Positions 6,062 to 13,180 of a stretch of DNA of 20,182 bases are shown here, one piece after another. The position numbers and the translations under genes are program-made. The notes beneath the pieces were generated by a model. It was given only the letters and a program-made list of their open reading frames with translations. It searched no databases and was not told where the DNA came from. The stretch comes from Candidatus Staskawiczbacteria bacterium. Lineage in GTDB: Bacteria > Patescibacteriota > Minisyncoccia > Minisyncoccales > Staskawiczbacteraceae. The first letter of the stretch is position 1. Each line of letters opens with the position of its first letter. Location of the stretch: positions 1 through 20,182 of the forward strand of contig CALRFZ010000014.1 in the NCBI GenBank assembly GCA_943357015.1, given 5' to 3'.

Positions 6062-6075
6062 TCAAATTAAAAAAT

Positions 6076-6474
6076 ATGTCAGACGAAGTAAAAATGGAGG
6101 TTCCGGCTAAATTTGAAAAAATGGTGGCCGAAATTGAAAAAATGTCAATTGTAGAATTGGCAGAATTAGTGAAGGTTTTAGAAGGTAAATTTGGTGTTTC
6201 TGCTGCCGCTCCAGTTGCAGTTGCCACTGTTGCCGGACCAGCTGAAGAAGCTAAAACTTCTTTTAATGTTGAATTAAAAGAGGTGGGTGCGCAAAAAATT
6301 GAAGTTATTAAAGTGGTACGAGATATTACAGCTAAAGGATTGAAAGAATCTAAGGATTTAGTTGATGCGGCTGCTACCGCTCCTCAAATGGTAAAAGAGG
6401 GAGTTAAGAAAGAAGAAGCGGAAGAAATTAAAAAGAAATTTGAAACCGCTGGCGCCAAAGTAGAAATTAAATAA
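6076..6474 (+). CDS. rplL: 50S ribosomal protein L7/L12
   Basis: 132 aa. N-terminal dimerisation helices (EKMSIVELAELVKVLEGKFGVSA, about 21-44), an Ala/Val/Pro-rich hinge (about 45-58), and the C-terminal factor-binding domain (FNVELKEVGAQKIEVIKVVRDITAKGLKESKDLVDAAATAPQMVKEGVKKEEAEEIKKKFETAGAKVEIK). It forms the stalk dimers on L10 that recruit elongation and release factors. A second ATG 11 codons in (MEVPAKF) is possible, but ATG 6076 is kept. No Shine-Dalgarno. The gene ends the operon at a strong terminator. Confidence 0.97.
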   Translation: MSDEVKMEVPAKFEKMVAEIEKMSIVELAELVKVLEGKFGVSAAAPVAVATVAGPAEEAKTSFNVELKEVGAQKIEVIKVVRDITAKGLKESKDLVDAAATAPQMVKEGVKKEEAEEIKKKFETAGAKVEIK

Positions 6475-6480
6475 GGATCG

Positions 6481-6517
6481 CAAACAAAAACCGCAGACTT
6501 TCTGCGGTTTTTGTTTG
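6481..6517 (+). terminator. Strong terminator after rplL
   Basis: CAAACAAAAACCGCAGA and its complement ending TTTTTGTTTG form a long perfect stem around a short CTT-type loop. The T-rich 3' arm makes it work on both strands, and its end overlaps the -35 of the next promoter. Confidence 0.9.
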
Positions 6518-6543
6518 ACCTAATAATTAAGGCGTGCTATTAT
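6515..6543 (+). promoter_or_regulatory. Promoter of the small membrane-protein gene
   Basis: TTGACC (6515-6520), 17-bp spacer, TATTAT (6538-6543, five of six). The -35 overlaps the tail of the rplL terminator. Confidence 0.7.
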
Positions 6544-6583
6544 TGCGACGAGTGAGTAGTTGCTTTACTATAAGGAGAATGCT

Positions 6584-6757
6584 ATGGATCGCAAGTTAAA
6601 TGGCTTCCAAAAAGATGAGGTTGAGGGCTCAAAATCTTGGCTGGAGTCCATTAAAAAGTGTGGGTCAATGTTAGTTTTGGGATTGACCATGATTTTTTGG
6701 TTAATCCTGATTATCGCGTCTATTAATGCTATTGCCTTTGTTTTTACGGGCAAGTAA
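6584..6757 (+). CDS. Small single-TM protein (57 aa), unknown function
   Basis: ATG 6584 is preceded by AAGGAG (6572-6577), one of the few clear Shine-Dalgarno sites in the window, so it was chosen over an in-frame TTG at 6560. A charged N-terminus (MDRKLNGFQKDEVEGSKSWLESIKK) is followed by one hydrophobic helix (about 31-54). It is a monocistronic unit with its own promoter and terminator. No family is recognised. The good translation signals suggest relatively high expression. Confidence 0.7.
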   Translation: MDRKLNGFQKDEVEGSKSWLESIKKCGSMLVLGLTMIFWLILIIASINAIAFVFTGK

Positions 6758-6778
6758 TAGCGTGGATTTGTTAAATAT

Positions 6779-6807
6779 AGGGCGTCTTTTTAAGGCGCCT
6801 TTTTTTG
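6779..6807 (+). terminator. Terminator of the 57-aa membrane-protein gene
   Basis: AGGGCG (6779-6784) pairs with CGCCTT (6796-6801), and a run of seven T follows. Confidence 0.75.
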
Positions 6808-6894
6808 CTTATGAATGTATTTTTTGGTTTTAGAAATGCTGTATGGTCGTCGTTAGTGTAAAATGGTTTTATTTATGATAAAATTAACTGTAAA

Positions 6895-7251
6895 ATGATG
6901 CTAAAATATAAAAAGATATATTGGACGGAGCATTCAAAAATAAAAATGCGTCAGTACGGTCTTTCAAGGTCTAAGTTGCTAAGTATTATTTATCGACCTG
7001 AGCGCAAAGAGCGGGGAATTGTGGGTGGCACCATTGCCGTGATGATGACTAATAAAAAATATTCTTTTTCGAAAATTCGCGATTTAGTTAAACCACAAAA
7101 ACTCCAAGTTGGAGAAATTTGGCTGATGTATAAAGATGTTAAGAATTTAAGAAAAATAATCAGTGCTTGGCGATATCCTGGTATTTCAAAACCAGGAGAA
7201 AGTATTCCAATTCCAGATGACATTAAAAGAGAAATATTTGGTGAAATTTAA
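6895..7251 (+). CDS. Hypothetical protein, possibly DUF4258/RelE-like fold
   Basis: 118 aa, basic. YWTEHSKIKMRQYGLSRSKL near the N-terminus, VGGTIAVMM in the middle, and GEIWLMYKD then RKIISAWRYPG in the C-terminal half follow the helix-then-strands layout seen in DUF4258-like small proteins (HxxxRMxxxxLS pattern, then a sheet ending in a Trp/Tyr-Arg strand). Some of these resemble RelE/HigB RNases, but no antitoxin gene lies next to it, so a toxin role is not supported. Two ATGs (6895, 6898) are adjacent; either could be used. No Shine-Dalgarno. It lies 34 bp before two small membrane-protein genes on the same strand. Confidence 0.55.
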   Translation: MMLKYKKIYWTEHSKIKMRQYGLSRSKLLSIIYRPERKERGIVGGTIAVMMTNKKYSFSKIRDLVKPQKLQVGEIWLMYKDVKNLRKIISAWRYPGISKPGESIPIPDDIKREIFGEI

Positions 7252-7284
7252 AGTTTAACCTAATAATATTAAATTTATAAAATT

Positions 7285-7617
7285 ATGAACTCTATTGCAG
7301 TAAATAAGGTTATTGGATATGTGTTGTTGTTGGCAGGGCTTTTGCTAATTACGGTGCCATTATATCAAGCGTACAATATTTTTACGGGTAAAGCTTTGCC
7401 GTCTCAAGTTTTTAAAATTCCAAATCTATCACCTGTAACAATGGCCAATAACAATCCCTTTGATATTGCTCAGCAAACCCAAAAAGCCTTAATGAATGTT
7501 TTGCCTTTGGATTTGATAAATAATACCTTGAATTTAGGGAGTTGGATGATTTTAATGACCTTATTTATGTTTGGTGGCGGGCAAATTGCTAATTTGGGCA
7601 TTAAACTACTAAAATAA
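7285..7617 (+). CDS. Two-TM protein, unknown function
   Basis: 110 aa. TM helix 1 about 9-30 (VIGYVLLLAGLLLITVPLY), a 50-residue loop with FTGKALPSQVFKIPNLS that would face outward, and TM helix 2 about 84-104 (LGSWMILMTLFMFGGGQIANLG). No family recognised. It is only 5 bp from the next gene, so they are co-transcribed and may form one small membrane complex (inference). Confidence 0.6.
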   Translation: MNSIAVNKVIGYVLLLAGLLLITVPLYQAYNIFTGKALPSQVFKIPNLSPVTMANNNPFDIAQQTQKALMNVLPLDLINNTLNLGSWMILMTLFMFGGGQIANLGIKLLK

Positions 7618-7622
7618 ATCAA

Positions 7623-7850
7623 ATGTTGCCACTAACAAACAATAATCAGTCTGAAAAAAGTAAAATTATTTTTAATAAAATAGTGTCTTTAATTTTGGGT
7701 TTTTTGGGTATTGTAGTGATGATTATAATTATTGGCGGTGGCGCGCTTTTGGCTGGTCATTTTTGGAATCCGCCGTGGAACCCTTTTTACCAAACTGTTA
7801 ATTCAGACAAAATAATTCGTGAGAAAATTTTACAACAAATAAAGCGATAG
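7623..7850 (+). CDS. Single-TM protein, unknown function
   Basis: 75 aa. N-terminal polar stretch, TM helix about 20-46 (VSLILGFLGIVVMIIIIGGGALLAGHF), then WNPPWNPFYQTV and a charged C-terminal helix. ATG at 7623, five bases after the previous stop. No Shine-Dalgarno. No family recognised. Two terminator-like hairpins follow. Confidence 0.55.
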   Translation: MLPLTNNNQSEKSKIIFNKIVSLILGFLGIVVMIIIIGGGALLAGHFWNPPWNPFYQTVNSDKIIREKILQQIKR

Positions 7851-7858
7851 CTAATCTT

Positions 7859-7880
7859 TCGCATATTGTGCGACTTTTTA
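7859..7880 (+). terminator. Short terminator-like hairpin
   Basis: TCGCAT (7859-7864) pairs with GTGCGA (7868-7873) around ATT, followed by CTTTTTAT. Confidence 0.55.
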
Positions 7881-7896
7881 TCAGGCTCGGCAAATT

Positions 7897-7925
7897 AACT
7901 ACAGATTGATCTGTAGTTTTGTTTT
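7897..7925 (+). terminator. Terminator before the mraZ region
   Basis: AACTACAGA (7897-7905) and TCTGTAGTT (7910-7918) are perfectly complementary around TTGA. A T-rich tail follows. It separates the small membrane genes from the division cluster. Confidence 0.75.
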
Positions 7926-8029
7926 GTTTATAAATCTTTTAACAAAAAATCTTTTAAAGTGGGGAATGGGAATTTTTCAATTTATGTAAAATATAAAGAA
8001 TTATAGGTTATTGGGTTGTGGATAAATGA

Positions 8030-8051
8030 GTCATTTTAATCTTAAAATGAC
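8030..8051. repeat. Perfect hairpin upstream of the mraZ promoter
   Basis: GTCATTTTA (8030-8038) and TAAAATGAC (8043-8051) pair perfectly. It lies 15 bp before the -35 of the mraZ promoter. It could be a protein-binding palindrome or a weak terminator. The 381-bp stretch 7851-8231 has no gene; it holds two terminators, this palindrome, the promoter, the MraZ boxes and the 5'-UTR stem. Confidence 0.5.
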
Positions 8052-8066
8052 GGTTTTGTTGGGATA

Positions 8067-8096
8067 TTGACGAGAGGTTACATTGTGGGCTATAAA
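8067..8096 (+). promoter_or_regulatory. Promoter of the mraZ-rsmH-ftsL-ftsI cluster
   Basis: TTGACG (8067-8072), 18-bp spacer, TATAAA (8091-8096). Start of transcription would be near 8103, just in front of the MraZ boxes. Confidence 0.65.
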
Positions 8097-8106
8097 TATA
8101 CATAAG

Positions 8107-8131
8107 TGGATAAAAGTGGATAAGTGTGGGA
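8107..8131 (+). promoter_or_regulatory. Three MraZ-type operator boxes
   Basis: TGGAT (8107-8111), TGGAT (8117-8121) and TGGGA (8127-8131) are spaced by exactly 5 nt, a 10-bp period. This matches the known MraZ operator layout of TGGGN direct repeats with 5-nt spacers at mra/dcw promoters. They sit on the predicted transcription start, as expected for repression by MraZ. Confidence 0.75.
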
Positions 8132-8160
8132 AAACTAGCGTTATCTGAGGATAACTACGA

Positions 8161-8219
8161 GTTATAAAGTTCATCAAGTGCGGACTTTAAAACTTTACAA
8201 ACATTACAAACTTTATAAC
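8161..8219 (+). repeat. 5'-UTR stem and 8/9-nt repeats before mraZ
   Basis: GTTATAAAGTT (8161-8171) is perfectly complementary to AACTTTATAAC (8209-8219). The 3' arm belongs to a run of ACTTTATA/ACTTTACAA-like units (about 8184-8230) that reaches almost to the start codon. Pairing would bring the start region of mraZ near a stem. Confidence 0.6.
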
Positions 8220-8231
8220 TTTATAACTTCG

Positions 8232-8663
8232 ATGTTAATCGGCCAATATAAACATACTATTGATATTAAAAAGCGCTTGGCGTTGCCAATAAAATTTAGG
8301 GGCGAGCTTGGTGTTAAAGTTATTGTAACTAAGGGAATTGAAAATTGTTTAGTTGTATACACCATAAAAGAATGGGAAATTATGTCTCAAAAATTAGGTA
8401 ATTTACCTGTGTCGCAGGGTGAGGCGCGAAGTTTTGCTCGGCATCTACTAGCTAGCGCAATGGAGGTTGAATTAGATAAATTGGGCCGAATATTACTACC
8501 AGATTATTTAAAAGATTATTCGGATTTGAAAAAAAATGTGGTAATTTGTGGATTATCTAATCGGCTTGAAATTTGGGATGAGCAAAAATGGAATGATTAT
8601 TCAAAAAATGCTGAAAAGGGTGTAGAGGAGATTGTTTCAAAGCTGGGATCTTTGGGGATATAA
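8232..8663 (+). CDS. mraZ: Transcriptional regulator MraZ
   Basis: 143 aa from ATG 8232 (MLIGQYKHTIDIKKRLALP), the family's standard length. An upstream GTG extension in frame (8178) overlaps UTR repeats and is not conserved. Two SpoVT/AbrB-like swapped-hairpin halves, each with a Dx(3)R-type motif: DIKKR (11-15) and DKLGR (82-86), each followed by a proline-containing strand (LALP, ILLP). MraZ forms a ring that binds phased repeats at its own promoter and controls the dcw cluster. The matching boxes lie at 8107-8131. First gene of a four-gene cluster; 23 bp to rsmH. No Shine-Dalgarno. Confidence 0.95.
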   Translation: MLIGQYKHTIDIKKRLALPIKFRGELGVKVIVTKGIENCLVVYTIKEWEIMSQKLGNLPVSQGEARSFARHLLASAMEVELDKLGRILLPDYLKDYSDLKKNVVICGLSNRLEIWDEQKWNDYSKNAEKGVEEIVSKLGSLGI

Positions 8664-8686
8664 TTACGAAAAATTAATTTGAAATT

Positions 8687-9571
8687 ATGACACAGCATGT
8701 TCCAGTTCTTATTAAAGAAGTTTTACAATATTTAGATGTAAAGCCCAATGAAAACGTTGTAGATGGGACTCTTGGACAAGGTGGTCATGCTATTTTGATG
8801 CTACAAAAAAATGGTCCAGAGGGAAAATTATTGGGGATTGATTTAGATAGTCAACAAATTAAAAATAGTAGTTTGTTGCTGTCTGGTTTTGGTCATCGTG
8901 CGCTACTGGTAAATGATTCTTACGCTAACATAAAAGAGATTATTGAGAAAAATAATTTTGGATTGATTGACGCTATGCTACTTGATTTAGGGTATTCATC
9001 CTGGCACTTAGAGGAATCAAAAAAAGGCTTTTCTTTTTTAAAAGATGAGCCTCTGGATATGAGATATGGTTTTGGTTCATTGACCGCAGAAAAAATTGTA
9101 AATGAATATCCGGTCGATAAAATTATAGAAATTTTGCAAGATTATGGAGAAGAAAGCTTTGCTAAACAAATTACCAAAGAAATTATTGCCCAAAGAAAGA
9201 TAAAAAAAATTGAAAGTACTTTGCAGTTAAAAGAAATAATCCTTCAAGCTTTGCCACAAAAATTTCGGTATGGAAGAATTAATGGTGCGACAAAAACTTT
9301 TCAGGCTTTGCGCATTGCGGTTAATAATGAATTGGCAGGTTTGCAAAAATCGTTGCCAGATATTTTAAGTGTAATGGGTAGAGGAGCCAGATTGGTAATT
9401 ATTTCTTTTCATTCTTTAGAAGATAGGATTGTGAAAAATTTTTTTCGGGAACAAGAATCTCTAGGTGTAGCTAAAATACTAACTAAAAAACCAGTTATGG
9501 CCGAAGATGATGAGGTATTAATAAATCCTAGGTCAAGGTCAGCTAAGTTGAGAGCGATTATTAAAATTTAA
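8687..9571 (+). CDS. rsmH: 16S rRNA (cytosine-1402 N4)-methyltransferase RsmH
   Basis: 294 aa, close to the usual 300-315. SAM-binding motif I VVDGTLGQGGHA (24-35), then GIDLDSQ (50-56), motif LDLGYSSWHLEE (99-110), the substrate segment GFSFLKDEPLDMRY (114-127), and the C-terminal ISFHSLEDRIVKNFF. It uses S-adenosylmethionine to methylate C1402 in the ribosomal P site. This is the conserved mraZ-mraW order of dcw clusters. ATG 8687, no Shine-Dalgarno. Confidence 0.97.
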   Translation: MTQHVPVLIKEVLQYLDVKPNENVVDGTLGQGGHAILMLQKNGPEGKLLGIDLDSQQIKNSSLLLSGFGHRALLVNDSYANIKEIIEKNNFGLIDAMLLDLGYSSWHLEESKKGFSFLKDEPLDMRYGFGSLTAEKIVNEYPVDKIIEILQDYGEESFAKQITKEIIAQRKIKKIESTLQLKEIILQALPQKFRYGRINGATKTFQALRIAVNNELAGLQKSLPDILSVMGRGARLVIISFHSLEDRIVKNFFREQESLGVAKILTKKPVMAEDDEVLINPRSRSAKLRAIIKI

Positions 9572-9601
9572 AATATTAGTAAATATTAAAAAGTATAGAA
9601 A

Positions 9602-9958
9602 ATGTCTACTGCAATATTACGATCTCGCGATCGACAAGTTTATAGAAAAATCAATTTAGAAAATCTTTTAAAAATAAATTGGACTTTTATGTATTCTATT
9701 GGAATTTTTTTGTGTTTGGTTTTAGTATTTTTTTATGTTTTTAGAGTTAATCAATTAACTTTAGGTGTAAATGTTATTAAAGAAGATATGGCAAAAATCG
9801 ACGTACTTTCAGAACAGGGAAGGATGTTGGAAACCAGTTTTGTTGAGTCAGGTTTTTTGGGTAGAGCTCAGGCAACTGCCAAGGATCTTGGATTTGAAAA
9901 AACTACCAACGTAAGTTATATTCAGATTATGCAAAACTCATTAGCCAAAGCCAGATAA
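9602..9958 (+). CDS. ftsL: FtsL-like cell division protein
   Basis: 118 aa. Short basic cytoplasmic N-terminus (about 1-28), one TM helix (about 30-50, FMYSIGIFLCLVLVFFYVF), then a heptad-like helical stretch (NQLTLGVNVIKEDMAKIDVLSEQGRMLE) that ends in a small tail (about 90-118). This topology and the place between rsmH and the PBP gene identify FtsL, although sequence similarity is low in the whole family. FtsL joins FtsB and FtsQ and activates the septal synthase FtsW-FtsI. 10 bp separate it from the PBP gene. Confidence 0.8.
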   Translation: MSTAILRSRDRQVYRKINLENLLKINWTFMYSIGIFLCLVLVFFYVFRVNQLTLGVNVIKEDMAKIDVLSEQGRMLETSFVESGFLGRAQATAKDLGFEKTTNVSYIQIMQNSLAKAR

Positions 9959-9968
9959 ATTATCTGCC

Positions 9969-11696
9969 ATGAAATTAAAAAGCTGGCGATCTATATTGTT
10001 TATTGTTTTATTTTTTGTTTTGACGGCTATTTTAATAGGCCGTTTATTTTATTTGCAGGTAATAAATCACAAATTTTATCAGGCCAAGGCTTTGGGTCAG
10101 CAGGTGGGATTTAAGCAAACTCAAGGTTTGCGTGGAGAAATATTTTTTGAAAACAGCAAAATTAGTCGTGATAATTCGGGTTCTGATGGTTTAAAGGGTG
10201 CTGGTATAAATAAAGACAGGTGGCTACTGTCGGTTGTGCCAAAGTTAATTGTAAATAAAAATGAATTAGCAGAAGCATTAAGCGCCATATTAAATGAATC
10301 CAAAAAAAATATTTTACTCCAATGGGAAAAATCAGATTCTTATGTGATTGTTAAAAAAGATTTATCCGATAAAGAAATTCAGGAAATTAATAAAATTATT
10401 GCAGGCCAAATTTCAAATCTTAAAGAAGTAAGAGGTGTAGCTTTGGAAAAAATAACTGGTCGGTATTATCCTCAAGAATCAATGGGCGCTCAAGTTATTG
10501 GTTTTTTGGGTGGCGATAATGTTGGTCAGTATGGCTTAGAAGGTTATTACGACGATGTTTTACGGGGCAAAGAGGGTATTGAGGAGGAAAAAAAGGGCTT
10601 TGGAATTATTGATTCTAGTTCTGGTGTTAATTTAAATGGGTCAAATCTCTATTTGACAATAGATTATAATATTCAATTTCAGGCAGAACAATTATTACAG
10701 GCGGAAAAAATAAAAGATAATATAAAGTCTGGGCAAATTATTGTTTTGCAACCAAGTTCTGGTCGAATTTTAGCGATGGCTAATTTTCCTTCATTTAATC
10801 TTAATAATTACGCTAAGGAAGATTTGGGTATTTTTCAAAATTCAACGATTCAAAAATTGTTTGAACCAGGGTCAGTTTTTAAACCATTTACAATGGCGAT
10901 GGCTTTTAATGAGGGCAAGGTTAATAATGATACGCCTTTTTTTGATAGCGGTTCTGTGACGATTGGGCCTGACACGATTAGGAATTTTGACAAAAAATCG
11001 TACGGACAGCAAACGATGTCTGGTATTTTAGAGAAATCCATCAATACTGGTGCAGTATTTTTGGCTCAAACATTAACGCATCAGACGTTTAAAGATTATT
11101 TAGAGAAATTAGGTTTTAATGATAAGACTGGAGTTGATCTGCAGGGTGAATCCTATTCAAGAAATGAATTATTAAAGGGTGGTTCAGATTTTGGCTTTGC
11201 CACCGCTTCATTTGGGCAGGGAATTGAAATGACTCCAATTCAATTAGCGCGAGCGTTTTGTATTTTTGCCAATGGTGGAAAATTAGTAAAACCCTATATC
11301 GTAGAGAAAATTACTCATGGTTTTGAAGAAGAAAAAAAATCCCCTCAGGTTTCATCTCCTGTCATCTCTAAAGAAACCGCCGATAAGGTTACGGCAATGT
11401 TAATTAACGTGGTAGAGCGTGGGTTTGGTGACGGAGCTAGAATTCCTGGCTATTATTTGGCAGGAAAAACCGGAACCGCTCAAGTGCCATTTGAAAATAA
11501 AAAGGGTTATTACCCAGATAAAACCATTCAAAGTTTTATTGGTTTTGGTCCAGCTTTGGCACCTCAATTTTTAATTTTAGTAAAATTAGATGATCCAAAA
11601 GTTCCCAAATCATCACTATCTGCCGTGCCAATTTTTAAAAAATTATCTCAATATATTATTAATTACTGGCAAATACCACCTGATTATCAGCCGTAG
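9969..11696 (+). CDS. ftsI: Class B penicillin-binding protein, septal transpeptidase FtsI/SpoVD type
   Basis: 575 aa. N-terminal TM helix (about 8-28), PBP dimerisation region (about 50-220, with GRYYPQ), and a transpeptidase domain with SVFK (catalytic Ser302, Lys305), SIN (357-359) and KTGTAQ (500-505). It cross-links peptidoglycan stems at the septum with FtsW. There is no PASTA domain. It is the last gene of the dcw remnant; the usual followers (murE, murF, mraY, ftsW, murG) do not come next. The insertion KISRDNSGSDGLKGAG (64-79) in the head region replaces the R-G-x-I-x-DR-x-G motif often found there. ATG 9969, no Shine-Dalgarno. Confidence 0.93.
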   Translation: MKLKSWRSILFIVLFFVLTAILIGRLFYLQVINHKFYQAKALGQQVGFKQTQGLRGEIFFENSKISRDNSGSDGLKGAGINKDRWLLSVVPKLIVNKNELAEALSAILNESKKNILLQWEKSDSYVIVKKDLSDKEIQEINKIIAGQISNLKEVRGVALEKITGRYYPQESMGAQVIGFLGGDNVGQYGLEGYYDDVLRGKEGIEEEKKGFGIIDSSSGVNLNGSNLYLTIDYNIQFQAEQLLQAEKIKDNIKSGQIIVLQPSSGRILAMANFPSFNLNNYAKEDLGIFQNSTIQKLFEPGSVFKPFTMAMAFNEGKVNNDTPFFDSGSVTIGPDTIRNFDKKSYGQQTMSGILEKSINTGAVFLAQTLTHQTFKDYLEKLGFNDKTGVDLQGESYSRNELLKGGSDFGFATASFGQGIEMTPIQLARAFCIFANGGKLVKPYIVEKITHGFEEEKKSPQVSSPVISKETADKVTAMLINVVERGFGDGARIPGYYLAGKTGTAQVPFENKKGYYPDKTIQSFIGFGPALAPQFLILVKLDDPKVPKSSLSAVPIFKKLSQYIINYWQIPPDYQP

Positions 11697-11705
11697 GCTA
11701 CCTTT

Positions 11706-11733
11706 AGTTGATAGTGAGTAATTGGTAGAAAGA
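11706..11733. repeat. Degenerate heptamer array after ftsI
   Basis: Four 7-nt units, starting AGTTGAT and AGTGAGT. The first 15 bases match 19430-19444 with one mismatch. The rest of 11734-11850 shows only a weak inverted repeat (ACCAC/GTGGT near 11740-11767) and no gene. Confidence 0.55.
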
Positions 11734-11850
11734 AAAGACCACATTTAATGTGACTTTGAGGTGGTTAAATTGGATAATGGCGGAACGTAATAATTTTTGA
11801 AAAAATTAAGGTTCCAGTAACGTAAAATTTGCGCTCAAATTTGTGCGTTG

Positions 11851-11925
11851 CGGTCTCAACCGGATTTGAACCGGTGTTACAGCGTTGAGAACGCCGTGTC
11901 CTAGACCAGACTAGACGATGAGACC
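11851..11925 (-). tRNA. tRNA-Glu (anticodon CTC)
   Basis: On the minus strand: acceptor stem GGTCTCA/TGAGACC (11919-11925 and 11852-11858), D-arm GTC/GAC, anticodon stem CGGCG/CGCTG with loop TTCTCAA (anticodon CTC, reads GAG), T-arm ACCGG-TTCAAAT-CCGGT, discriminator G. The 3' CCA is not encoded (CAA follows), so CCA must be added by the nucleotidyltransferase. It stands alone on the minus strand between plus-strand genes. Confidence 0.93.
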
Positions 11926-12031
11926 CTGTAATTACAAGTAAAAGGTTAAAATTAAACTTAATTTATCATAAAATTGCGGTTTTGTCTAAATAAAGTTAAA
12001 ATATATAAAAGTATAATTATTAATTCCTGGA

Positions 12032-13162
12032 ATGTTTAAAAATATTTTCAAAAATTATCTATATCCGTCAGCAGTTTTATCTGGAAGTATAATTGGAGTT
12101 GGGTTTTTGTCATTGCCTTTTATTACTTTAAAGGTTGGTATTTTTGCGATGGTTTTTTATTTTGTAATCTTAACAATATTGGTGACCTGTGTTCACCTGA
12201 TGTTTGCGCAAATTTGTTTAAAAACACCGGATTTTAAGCGCTGGCCCGGCTTTGTGGAATTTTATTTTGGGCCGCTGGCCAAAAAAATAGTCTTAATATC
12301 TATGGTGGCGGGCGGGTACGGTGTTTTGTTATTGTATTTAATTGTCGGCAGTCAGTTTTTGGCTATTATGTTAAATCCATGGTTTGGTGGTACGACTTTA
12401 GTATATTTGCTTTTGTATTTTATTGGGGCGTCGGCGATTATTCATTTTGGAGTGTCGGCAGTTTCTAAGGTTTCGTTTTGGGCCTTGATAATTTTTGGAG
12501 TTTTATTAATAGGTATATTTTTGACTGGATATACGCACTTAAATTTAAACAGTGTTTTTGCTCAATCTACTCCTGTGTTATTTGATTGGAAAACTATTTT
12601 TTTACCATATGGCGCTATACTATTTTCTTTATGGGGGACTGGGCTAATTCCTGAAGTAGAAGAAATGTTGCGAGACCGGAAAAAAATATTTAAAAAGGTG
12701 GTTATTATTGGCACCTTAATTCCTGTATTGATTTATATTTTATTTATTTTTTTGATTTTAAGTATATCGGGAAGTCAAACCACTGAATCAGCCTTGATTG
12801 GTTTGAAAGATTTTTTGGGATCAAAAATAATTTTTACGGCATTTTTAATAGGATTTATTACTACGTTTACGGCGTCTATTAGTCAAGGTTTGCTTTTAAA
12901 AAAAGTATTTATTTATGATGTTGGCTTGAGCGGATTTCCTGCGTTGGTTTTTACTTGTTTTCCACCTTTGATGATTTTTTTACTGGGATTTAATTCTTTT
13001 ATTTCATTGATATCTTTTATTGGGGGGTTTTTGCTTGGCATTGATGGAATTTTAATTATATTAATGTATCAAAAAATTTATGGCAGAAAAATAATTTTTT
13101 ACCCATTGATGTTGATTTTTGTGTTAGGTATAATATATCAAATAGCCTTTTTTATAAAATAA
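12032..13162 (+). CDS. Aromatic amino acid permease family transporter (HAAAP/APC-like)
   Basis: 376 aa with about ten or eleven hydrophobic helices. The N-terminus (YPSAVLSGSIIGVGFLSLPF) has the broken first helix GSIIGxGxLxLP typical of the amino acid/polyamine/organocation superfamily, particularly the tyrosine/tryptophan permeases. The middle contains WGTGLIPEVEEML, a conserved cytosolic segment. It likely imports an amino acid by proton symport, plausible for an auxotrophic cell. The substrate cannot be read from the sequence. 18 bp separate it from the exchanger gene, so both are probably one transcript. Confidence 0.8.
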   Translation: MFKNIFKNYLYPSAVLSGSIIGVGFLSLPFITLKVGIFAMVFYFVILTILVTCVHLMFAQICLKTPDFKRWPGFVEFYFGPLAKKIVLISMVAGGYGVLLLYLIVGSQFLAIMLNPWFGGTTLVYLLLYFIGASAIIHFGVSAVSKVSFWALIIFGVLLIGIFLTGYTHLNLNSVFAQSTPVLFDWKTIFLPYGAILFSLWGTGLIPEVEEMLRDRKKIFKKVVIIGTLIPVLIYILFIFLILSISGSQTTESALIGLKDFLGSKIIFTAFLIGFITTFTASISQGLLLKKVFIYDVGLSGFPALVFTCFPPLMIFLLGFNSFISLISFIGGFLLGIDGILIILMYQKIYGRKIIFYPLMLIFVLGIIYQIAFFIK

Positions 13163-13180
13163 TATTAAATATAGAATACT

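Noticed and set aside
6895..7251. Type II toxin of a toxin-antitoxin pair
   Set aside because: No adjacent antitoxin-like gene; neighbours are membrane proteins and the fold match is weak.
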